A DNA stretch of 64,000 nucleotides from Symbiodinium natans (lineage: Eukaryota > Sar > Dinophyceae > Suessiales > Symbiodiniaceae), in assembly GCA_905221605.1 (NCBI GenBank), contig CAJNDS010000330.1:62001-126000 (forward strand), written 5' to 3'. The first letter of the stretch is position 1, and each line of letters begins with the position of its first letter. Positions 55,405-64,000 of this stretch are shown piece by piece. The notes below the pieces were generated by a model, which was given only the letters and a program-made list of their open reading frames with translations, searched no databases and was not told the DNA's origin. The position numbers and the translations under genes are program-made.

Positions 55405-57821
55405 AAACCCCCCATGGAAGACGAGACCTGAGGCTCCCGGCAAGGTTCCTGAAGAGCTGCGGTCGCTTCATCTTCAGGAGGTGCGCCAGGGCTTTGGGTG
55501 TCGGGGCTTCGGGGTTTTGGAAGTAATATAGGGGTCGGAATAATTATTACTAAGAGGATTCCTTTGTGGCCCCTTTATAAATACATAATAGCCCCCCAAA
55601 ACCCCGTTCTAATTATTATTAGGCCCCTATGCTGGGGTTGAGCACAGTCTTGCTCCGCAGTGCCAGGCATTGGAAGAGGTGCCCAACTGCCATGAAGCAC
55701 TGTCTTCTGCACGGGAACCCTAAACACTAAACCCTAAACCCTAAACCCTACACCCTAAACCCTAAACCCTGCAAGGTCTTTTGAAGTTTGTCATCCCCAG
55801 CTTTCAGGAACTGAGGCGGTGGATAAGAGACGCCGAAGGAATGGCTAGGTAGGCCCTTGTTCCCTTATGGGGTTTGAGGGGGGGTTTATAGGGTTTAGGG
55901 TTTACTTGGCCTACTTGAAGGTTCCACTTATAACAACCCATGAACCTCCGAGTAGGGCTGAGGCCCGTAAACCCTAAACCCTAAGCCCTAAGCCCTAAAC
56001 CCTAAACCCTAACCCTAAACCCTAAACCCTAAACCCTAAACCCTAAACCCTAAACCCTAAACCCTAAACCTCAACTCTACCAGGGACAAGGGGCCCAAAA
56101 GCCCCACGGACCTTGATCCTGAGGTGCAAATGGAGGCGCAGACCACAGCTCGACCCCCTCGCAAGCCGCCTGGACACCCAGACCCTTCCAGTAAGAGTCA
56201 GGCTTCAGGGGTTTTGGGGTTTTAGGGTTTAGGGTTTAGGAACCTGAAATCATCCTAATCCCGAAACACTGACGTGATGCTGAAAACGGGGGGCTTCGCC
56301 CCTAGCCCTGACCCTTCTCTGACTGCACCGTATGGTTTCATAGTGCTGTTGGGAAGAGTTTTGGAACCATGAAAAGGAAAGATTAGCTGTTCACTCTCGG
56401 CTTTGCATCCAGCGTTGACACGGCGATGTCTCAGCGCTTCAACGCTAAGAGCACCAGAAGTTCTAGTGCCGGTGAAGAAGTCCTGCAGCACCGCTCACAC
56501 GCTTCTCTCTCAAGCTTGCTCGTATGAAGGGCTCCCTGTGCAACTCCGGAAAGCCCACGACTACCACGACTCTGAGTGCACGCGGAAAGCTTCTTTAGCT
56601 ACCAGTCTAGGTGTTTCAAAAGACGTGGTTCACTGTCCTACAACCACCTATTGTAGAAAACGAGTTGCCCACCGAACTGAGGCCCCCCAAAAGTTCTGGA
56701 ACGGACCCTTACTCCAGCAACCCTAAACCCTAAACCCGAAAACCAGGCGCAGTGGCCCCGCCAAAAGCTCGGCTTGTCACGCGCAACAGTCGCGCAGATG
56801 GTTTCAAGTTCCACACAGAGGGTCATGTGATGCATTCGGGCTTATGGCCCGAAGCCCTATTAACCCTAAACCCTTGGTTGAACGTTCCGGCTTGCAGCGC
56901 GGATGTTTTCCAAAACCCCAAGAACCAAAAGCCTGGGGGGGGGGGGGGGGGGGGTTTGAAGGGTTTATAGGCTTTCAGGGAGAGGGGAATTTGATGGTTC
57001 AAGATTCAAGGTCCGATATGGGCGGGGGCAATCTTTGAACACTGCCGCACGTTTCCGCAGTTTCCGATGCGGGGTCAGGGTTGCGTGGGTCTTGGATGGT
57101 CTTTCCAGGCACGCTTCAGCCGGAATTGCTCAAGCTCATGCCCTTGCAAGTTCATGGCCTCTGTTTTCAAAGATGCTGCGTCGGCGTTTTCCTGCACCGT
57201 GGCGGTGACGTCGGCCAACCCTGACAAGCTTGCAGCCATCGAGTCTGCATTTTCCAGCGGCTCTGTTGCCAAGGGACTCTGAATAAGGTTGCGAAGTGGC
57301 GGCGCAGTTGTGTAAGTGCAGCTGAATGCAAACATGGGGGGGGGGGCTGATCTATAGGTTCTTCTTGGGGAAGGTCATTTTGGCAACGGGTATCTCGATA
57401 TCTTGATCAGCTACTACATACAAAGTCATGAAGCCTTATCTTATCAGCATTGTTCTCTTATTTACTTTTTACTCCTGCAGCCATCACTACTTCTATCTCT
57501 CGGGACACTGCACGCGCCTCATTTCATGCTGGTTTTCAGCAGCTGCGGGTTCTGGGGCAGAAGGGTTCTACTTGGAGGTTCATGGCACTTCTCATCCAAG
57601 CATAACTGTACTTACAACCCACTTATAAGCCCCTTAAAGTGCCCGAATATAGTTATAAGTACGGTTATAACTACAGTTATGTAACTCCTGAGCGGCTCCA
57701 CATCCCAAGGTCACTTCGCGAAAGAGGGGCGGTCGCCTTCGATCAGCGTCGTGCCCTGTCCGGCAGACAGCGGAATTCCGCACGGCCAGCCGTGGGGTAT
57801 GCAGCACACGCGCCTTGCTAG
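55405..57821 (+). CDS. Exon series, product unknown
   Basis: Exons: 55405-55489 (KVPEELRSLHLQEVRQ), 55661-55714 (CQALEEVPNCHEALSSAR, GA donor), 55808-55848 (ELRRWIRDAEGMA), 56084-56190 (DKGPKSPTDLDPEVQMEAQT...), 56413-56720 (long, KSCSTAHTLLSQACSYEGLP...), 56747-56850, 57109-57282 (to TGA), 57481-57577 (SRDTARASFHAGFQQLRVLG), 57710-57821 (to TAG). Joins 55661-56720 and 57481-57821 keep phase. The stop at 57282 suggests two ends or two genes. The product is charged and Pro/Lys-rich early on and is not recognised. Confidence 0.45.
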
Positions 57822-57950
57822 GAAGTTGGGAAGCAAGCCGTTAGAAGCCTTAAAAGATCTAAGCCCTATAACCCCTAAACCCTAAGTCCTGAACCAAAAG
57901 CCTACAGTAAGCTCCGCCAGAACTCGCCGGAACCTGAAATGATACAAGGC

Positions 57951-58063
57951 CTAGGACCCAGAGTATGCCCTTAGTCCCTTCTTTTAGGGTTTGGGTTCCC
58001 TTGCGACCCTTTAGACCAAAATGGGCACCCTTTTGATTCCTAGCGACCCTCCTGGGTCTAGAG
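57951..58063. mobile_element. Family-3 inverted-repeat element at a 3' splice site
   Basis: It starts CTAGGACCCAGAGTATGCCC and ends GACCCTCCTGGGTCTAG. The terminal TAG plus AG forms the acceptor for the exon at 58064. Confidence 0.7.
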
Positions 58064-59394
58064 GCTGCTTGCTATGGCCAGGTATGAAGGTGCCCTTGCC
58101 CGGCTGGCCAACCTCAAATCGTCAGGAGAGGGGCTTCGAAGAGTTCCTTCAAAAGAAAAAGCTCTTCCAGGTGTTTAGAGTTGGGAAAGAGGAAACCACC
58201 TAAACCCGAAACCGAAAACCAAAAACCCTAAAACCTACTAAAACCTACTAAAACCCGACAACCCTAAAGCCCTAAAACCCTAAACCCCATGTGTGGGTTT
58301 GCTGCTTAGGGGGGGGGAACCCTAAGCCCTAAGCCCTAAACCCTAAACCCTAAACCCTAAACCCTAAACCCTAAACCCTAAACCCTAAACCCTAAACCCT
58401 AAACCTCAGAGTTTGGGATCCCCACAGCCGGCGCGGCCTGGGAGGAGCTACGGCAGACTACTACGCAAGCGCCGAGATCCCTGGCCCAAATTGTTTAGGG
58501 TTTCGGGTTTAGGGTTTAGGGTTTAGGGTTTAGGGTTTAGGGTTTAGGGTTTAGGGTTTAGGGCCACAAGAAGGGACCCGGATTTAGAGAACAACCGCCC
58601 CCCCCCCCCCCCTTTTGCAAACTGAGGTTGTAGGTTGAGGGCGCGCGTCAGGCCTTTCAAGCTCTTGAGCTTGAGAATCTTGTCGAGGAAATGCGTCCAT
58701 GGGCCCACATTCCCTGCGCAAGGCATATTCAGGGCTGACTGGACTTATTGTAAGCCTCCCCGGAGACATCTAGCCCTACACCCGAAACCCCAAACCCTAA
58801 ACCACCCTAAACCCTAAACCCTAAACCCGAAACCCTAGGAACGGTGTCTGCGCCCTCCTGCGGCATGACTCCACCATGGCCCTAGATGTGGCCTGCGTGA
58901 ACCTGGGCTGCACACTCCCACCCCCGGAAGAAGTCAACCCTAAACCCTAAACCCTAAACCCTAAACCCTAAACCCTAAACCCTAAACCCTCCGAGTGGGG
59001 GAGCAGTGCTTTATTCGGAACTGCTGTTTTCGACTTCGTAGCGGGCTCAAGGAGGCACGTAAGAACAACCATGATTCGGAGCTCCAAGCCGCACTCGTGA
59101 AATCTGAAGCTTTTTGCAGCCCCAAACCCTAAACCCTAAACCCTAAACCCTAAACCCTAAACCCTAAACCCTAAACCCTAAACCCTAAACCCTAAACCCT
59201 AAACCCTAAACCCTAAACCCTAAACCCTAGACCCTAAACCCTAAACCCTAAACCCTAAACCCTAAACCTTCCCAGATTTTGAGCATCTCGAGCCCCAGGA
59301 TCGTGGAGAGGGCCTGCGACGGAAAGCAAGGCGTAAACTTCAGCCAAGGACGCCATCCTTTGGAGAAATAGAGGGGCCCTTAATCAGAATTTAG
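58064..59394 (+). CDS. Exon series with consistent phase, product unknown
   Basis: 58064-58170 (in-frame ATG at 58074: MARYEGALARLANLKSSGEG...), 58428-58492 (GAAWEELRQTTTQAPRSLAQ), 58652-58722 (AFQALELENLVEEMRPWAHI), 58839-58932 (NGVCALLRHDSTMALDVACV), 59042-59119, and 59276-59394 (FEHLEPQDRGEGLRRKARRK..., TAG). The first four joins keep phase (1, 0, 2). The last two may need an unseen exon. The donor of 58428-58492 is ATT|GTTTAGGG, so the array supplies the splice site. The predicted protein is alpha-helical and acidic; no domain is recognised. Confidence 0.5.
58498..58563 (+). repeat. TTTAGGG array starting at a 5' splice site
   Basis: It begins with the GT donor of exon 58428-58492 (GTTTAGGGTTTCGGG...). 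The opposite-orientation array 58318-58405 precedes the same exon. Confidence 0.9.
59125..59270 (-). repeat. CCCTAAA array
   Basis: About 20 units ending CCCTAAACCTTCCCAG, the acceptor of exon 59276-59394. A TTTAGGG array (59393-59472) starts immediately at the stop codon of that exon. Confidence 0.95.
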
Positions 59395-60150
59395 GGTTTA
59401 GGGTTTAGGGGTTGGGGGTTAGGGTTTAGGGTTTAGGGTTTAGGGTTTAGGGTTTAGGGTTTAGGGTTTAGGAAGAGTTAGACGAGGGTCTTGGGGGGGG
59501 TGGGGGGTAGTATCATGATTATCTACTCCGACCCCCAGTATTGTGTCTTTGAACTGGTTGGCATTTGTGATTGAAAATTTGGTGGTTTCCGACATTGGGG
59601 GGGGGTGCCTTCTTGGGGCCCTCTTATAAGGGAGTCCTACTATTTGGGCTCTTTCTTCGGGCTTTCTGGGCAGATGCAGATATTATATCTACGCCCCCTA
59701 AATCCAAACCCTAAACCCTCCTTGAAGCCCTACATCCCAAGCAGTAGGCCTGGGGCTGGTCAGTATCGTGTAGCCAGTATAGAATTGAGCCAACACCTCT
59801 ATACCCCAAACTCTGGGTCCTAAAAATACTTGAGGGCATGTTGGGCTTCAGTTGCTTTTGTTGTGGGCTTAGGGCTTCGGGGAAGTGAGTTTTGCCGGCC
59901 CCTTTTGCGTCTTGCAGGCCGGCCATATCCGCTGCAAGAGATTCAGAAGATGAAGTGCGCCGGGTCGTCGAATGCAGAGACTCGGAGAGCTTCAGTGATG
60001 TTTGGCTAGGGGTCTGAATTTACCTGTGGTGTAGTTCGAGAGGGTGATTAGGATAGTGCATGCATAGTATTTACACATGAGTCACAGGGGGAGTGTATTG
60101 GTAGGTTTTTTTTCAGACTCCTCTATCAAGCGACCTGGTCCTTGCCTCAG

Positions 60151-60297
60151 GAAATCGGTGACTTCTGCCAGAGATGGTACGAGAAGATGGCGCTTCCACT
60201 CTCTCGGCAAGATCAGATTCGCACTGCTGCAGCACTGGCGCTGACACTGGTCGAAGCTGAGGCACACGCAGAAGGAACAGCACCCAAGATGCCCTGA
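60151..60297 (+). CDS. C-terminal exon, product unknown
   Basis: After CCTCAG the frame reads EIGDFCQRWYEKMALPLSRQ..., then DQIRTAAALALTLVEAEAHA... to TGA, 48 residues of helical character. No partner exon could be assigned; 59400-60150 shows nothing convincing. Confidence 0.45.
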   Translation, partial: EIGDFCQRWYEKMALPLSRQDQIRTAAALALTLVEAEAHAEGTAPKMP

Positions 60298-60407
60298 CCG
60301 CAGAGTTGGGCATTTTCCAACATAAGGGGGGGCGGGGGTCCTTGTCAGAGGAACCCCAGAACGGGTGCCCCTATGTTGGGAAATCCCCTGTTTGATTCTG
60401 CAAGAGA

Positions 60408-60583
60408 GCACATATGTCGTAGTCCCGCGTTGTGATCATGGCGCCGGGCATGTTGTGCTGGACCTCCCGGCCGTAGTAGTGGCCGCCGGGCGAGCGACTG
60501 CAAAGGCGCAAAGAAGCACAGAGCGTTACGCAGCAAAAGCTCCTGCGGATGTCAGGGACATGTTGCCCCTTACCCGGCCATAG
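60408..60583 (+). CDS. Possible exon or small ORF
   Basis: The + frame ...GHVVLDLPAVVVAAGRATAK... runs to TAG at 60583. The antisense frame (60607-60371) is also open. The + reading is preferred on direction only. Confidence 0.3.
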
Positions 60584-60616
60584 ATGGCCCCGAAATCCAC
60601 GTGCCAAAGCGCCTAG

Positions 60617-62432
60617 GCGGTCTCAAAGGAGCCGGCTCATGAGGGCGTGCTGAAGGCCCACCCTTGGCAAGGTTTGGGTTTTCTTTCCGGATCTGGTCTC
60701 GATGCCCTGTTTGAAGCGATCTTTGGGTTCTAGGCACCACCGCCAAAGCACAGGGCTAACTGGCTGCGCAGTGACGTACTGCTCCGTCGTTCAGAACTTC
60801 ACAGGGCGTAAGCCCTAAACCCTAAACCCTAAACCCTAAACCCTAAACCCTAAACCCTAAACCCTAAACCCTAAACCCTCATCAGGAATCGAAGACAGAG
60901 GTCGACCGGCACTCAAAGGCAGCGCCGGGCGAGGACCCGCAATGTCGAGCACCACAGTACAGGAGCCCACCAAAAAAAGTTCAACACCATCCCCGATTAC
61001 TCTGTGGGGGTTTGCTGTAGCTTTAGATCCTTAGCCTTTTTGGATTTATTGGGTTTCTTAATAAGGCAGCTAAAAATTAACTTTCTAGCTACCCTGCCAA
61101 GTGCAGCCAAGTTTGTTCATTCCCACATGAACATGTCTAGCATAAAGTCGATGACATGAACTCATGAAAGATCTCAGAGTTTCAGCCCGGTACCCATGCC
61201 AGCTCGACAGGCCCCTGCCCTGAACCCTAGAAGCCCCTAGCCCTGTACCTTAAGCCCGAACTGGAAGCCCTTCAAACCCTCAACACCTTAACCCTAAGCC
61301 CTTGAAAAAAAACAAAACAAGCATGAAACCCTACACCCTGAAAAACTCTAAGCCCTAAACCCTAAACCCTAAACACCTTGAACCCTAGAAACCGCACGTT
61401 GCACGTATGTCCCGGCAGCCCAAGGGTACCAATGCAAGGCCACAGGCTCCCACTCAGAGCATTCCGAAGGCCGCTACACTAGGGCCTAGGGTTTTGGCTT
61501 TAGGGTTTAGGGTTTAGGGTTTTACGAAACCGACGGATTGGGGTTTAGGAAACCGATGCCCTAAACCGTCAAACCCTAAATTTAGGATTCCGGGTTCAGG
61601 GCCCAGCTCCAGGAACCCCAGGCCTCGGGGAGGAGACATTTGGAACATCTTCTCGGCTTCGTGGCTTTCAAGGACCACGTGGTGCGTGCGTCTTAGGGTT
61701 TAGGGTTTAGGGTTTAGGGTTTAGGGTTTAGGGTTTAGGGTTTAGGGCTTAGGGTTTAGGGTTTAGGATTCATGGGGTTAGGACGTGAGGGCCTCTGATA
61801 CTGTGACGTTCGCGGAGTGTACAGAAGAGAGAGACTTGCTCGGGTTCGAAGCACGCCACAGCGACACCCTCCAACAAGGTCGACCTTTTTCCTCTTTGGA
61901 ATTTGGGCTGCCCAGTAGTACCCTTATTCCCTTTTTGGGGGGTTTAGGTTCCCTTATAAACCCCTTTAAGCAAGAAAGGGCACCCCTTTTTAGGCCTTGG
62001 TTGCTGGGCAGCCTAGTGGGGCTCCTCTTTGGAATTTGGGGCTCCTATTTGGAACCTCGGCATGTCCGAAGTTACGGGCACCTGCTTTGGGTCCTCGTTG
62101 TAAGGGAATCCTACTTTTTGGGGTTCCCTTGTTTTCGTAAACCCTACGTGTTTCTCAGAGGGTTTATGAACGGGCCAACCTCGTCAGAGCTATCCCGACC
62201 GAGCTACTACTCCGTGCAAGGAGCGTGCACAGCGCGTCTTCTTGCCCAGCTGGGAGCCCGGAAAGGCTTCTGGCATATTGGGTTAAGATGTGCCAGGATG
62301 GGTCATTGTCCTCTAATCCCTTCAAAACACCAATTTTATAGGTTGATATGGGGGTTGACAAGCGCGCGTGACTGCTTCAGAGAGAACAGGGTGAACCTAC
62401 TGCGGCAGGAGTCAAAATACTGCAGACGATAA
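60617..62432 (+). CDS. Exon series with consistent phase, product unknown
   Basis: 60617-60671 (SKEPAHEGVLKAHPWQ), 60886-60962 (ESKTEVDRHSKAAPGEDPQC..., GA donor), 61419-61481, 61613-61681 (RRHLEHLLGFVAFKDHV), 61782-61878 (ASDTVTFAECTEERDLLGFE), 62188-62265 (LSRPSYYSVQGACTARLLAQ, GC donor), 62383-62432 (NRVNLLRQESKYCRR, TAA). The last four exons join in phase to the stop. The intron 61879-62187 is almost filled by two inverted-repeat elements. I do not recognise the family. Confidence 0.45.
61692..61770 (+). repeat. TTTAGGG array
   Basis: About eleven units between exons 61613-61681 and 61782-61878. Another CCCTAAA array is at 60808-60880. Confidence 0.95.
61907..62016. mobile_element. Family-2 inverted-repeat element
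   Basis: Near-identical in order and sequence to 26423-26530: GCCCAGTAGTACCCTTATTC ... TTATAAACCCCTTTAAGC ... TTGCTGGGCAGCCTAG. Confidence 0.75.
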
Positions 62433-62806
62433 GCAATATAATATAAGAAATCTACGAAGTTTACGGCAGAAAGCATCGTTGCTGGCCATGTCGGCGTAGT
62501 TTGATATAAGCAAGATGATTATTGCAATGCATACGTAGCACGAGGAAAAGCTACTGTACGATACGAGGAAAAGCTACAATACTGGAAACTTGCATGTAGT
62601 CAGAAAATTAGCAGCAACGACCGTCTGTCTTAGTAGCAGTATGGTTAGTTCCCTAACTTAGGGTCCCTTTTTGGGGTCCTGATTATAACGGTGCCGTACC
62701 GTATACCCTAAACCCTAAATCCTAAACCCTAAACCCTAAGCACTAACCCCTAAATCCTAAACACTAAACCCTAGACCCTAAGTCCACCCATATTGAAACT
62801 CCTGAG

Positions 62807-63595
62807 GTGAGAGCCTCCCTCCACCGCCACCAAAGGCTGCCGAACGACCCAAGGCCCGTTTCTACTCAGTAGGACCCTAAGAGCTCCTAAAGCAAAGGGT
62901 TTAGAGTTTAGGGTTTAGCGTTTAGGGTTCAAACCCCAGGAAAGGCAGGGGGAGGCCGGGGGGGTTTGTTCTGAGTCGTGGGCTCCAACATAGTACACCG
63001 TTTTCCTTCCAGTCGAATAGCTTATGGTACCACACATGGCCAAATGAAGGAGAAAAAGCAAGCGCCCCGGACGGTTGCCGTGTTTTTGCTTAGACAATGG
63101 CTACAGGCCATACACAGTGGACAACGTAGTCAGCCAGGGCTTTCGACAGGTCCCTTCAGCCACGGCGAGGAAAAACACGCCCACCCCATGATTCAGCAAA
63201 AGCCCCGAAATTTTTCCCACTGAAGCACAGCTTGACGCTGAAAATCGCCACTTTAGGGGCAGAACTCATAGTCTGCCAAGACAGGCACCGCGAGCCGGCA
63301 CAAAGGAGAATGCCGTGGTGCAGTCGATTCTTCAGGCTGAGATGTAAGGGATAGCCGCTCGGAGGTAGTAACGCAGTGGCAAAAGTAGGATCACTTCTAT
63401 CAATGGCTGCGCAAAGGGCACGACCAGTGCTGTGCTGCACTGTAACATGACGGCAATAGAACACGTCAATACGACAGCTGCCTTCCTCGATTCCATAGAC
63501 TGACGATGGCGGCTCCCTCTCCAGGGCCTCCAGGATGTGAATGTCGGTCTGAACCATGCGCGCGTGGCCGAGGACGGTGGCCCTGAGAGTATGCG
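62807..63595 (+). CDS. Unassigned exon-like segments near the window end
   Basis: 62807-62872 encodes VRASLHRHQRLPNDPRPVST... to TAG. About 63051-63149 encodes DNGYRPYTVDNVVSQGFRQ with a GT donor. 63257-63346 is open in two frames. 63534-63595 encodes DVNVGLNHARVAEDGGPESM with a GA donor. The next gene probably continues past 64000. Confidence 0.35.
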
Positions 63596-64000
63596 GACAC
63601 TTCCCCCAAACAGGGGTGTACCCGTTATGCCAAGTAGACTAGAATTTGCCTTTTCAAAGGACCTACCCCCCCTAACCCTAAACCCGAAACCCGCAACCCG
63701 AAACCCCCATGCCTCATCGGGAGCAAAATCAGAAGAACCGACTCGTCTTTTGGTTTTGATTTCGAGGCTCGGAGATCTCGGCTTGGACACTTTATACAAA
63801 TTGGGGGGGAGGGGGGGGCCTTATTCTACTATTCGCTTAATCACCCCAAACGAACAACAAATAATATTCCCTACATTACCCTTAATAAGGAGTGTTGAAA
63901 ATTTTTTGGGGTTCTTAAGCAATCAGTAGTATTGGCGTCCCTATTGTAAGGGGATCCTACTGTTTGGGGATCTATGTCGGGGGTCCCCTATTTTTTGTAA

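Noticed and set aside
60082-60411. 109-codon minus-strand ORF
   Set aside because: It is antisense to a + exon (60151-60297) with a clear acceptor and stop.
1-64000. TTTAGGG arrays as a chromosome end
   Set aside because: They are short, scattered, in both orientations and inside genes; no terminal array is present.

Overview
This window looks like a nuclear chromosome segment of a dinoflagellate. The evidence is: very short GC-rich exons in long introns; 5' splice sites that are often GC (sometimes GA) instead of GT, paired with AG or AGG; every convincing exon on the + strand, as in dinoflagellate unidirectional gene blocks; and telomere-type TTTAGGG/CCCTAAA arrays throughout the introns. 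No prokaryotic operon, rRNA operon, CRISPR array or convincing tRNA was seen. I built gene models by hand by joining exon-like segments with consistent phase, so single exon ends may be off and gene limits are often uncertain.

Layout: 1-5809, a many-exon gene resembling a GT77-type nucleotide-sugar transferase. 6978-8332, a gene with one long exon resembling a 2-oxoglutarate/Fe(II) oxygenase with degenerate metal ligands. 8812-9229, unassigned coding segments. 9455-15933, an unrecognised repetitive protein built from two alternating exon types, with recent tandem duplication of exon plus intron. 16678-17983, unassigned exons. 18240-28363, a complete Rab-family small GTPase in 14 exons with G1, switch, G3, G4 and G5 motifs. 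29102-34045, unassigned exons. 34709-42464, a FAD-dependent aromatic-ring monooxygenase of the kynurenine 3-monooxygenase type in 19 exons. 42681-46666, 47324-52909, 53087-53877, 55405-57821, 58064-59394 and 60617-63595, gene models whose products I do not recognise. The genes share no visible pathway.

The most interesting signal is in the introns. Several introns consist wholly of terminal-inverted-repeat elements flanked by 8-bp direct repeats that contain AG^G, so that the duplicated target supplies both splice sites. The clearest cases are 36383-36578, 36643-36785 and 858-1025. This is what introner elements (transposons that create introns) should look like. Telomere-type arrays sit inside these elements in at least three cases, and elsewhere the array itself begins at the 5' splice site. 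One array interrupts an exon between perfect 19-bp direct repeats. The rest of the non-coding DNA holds further inverted-repeat families, microsatellites, T-run/G-run tracts, a 5S-rRNA-like sequence and minisatellites.
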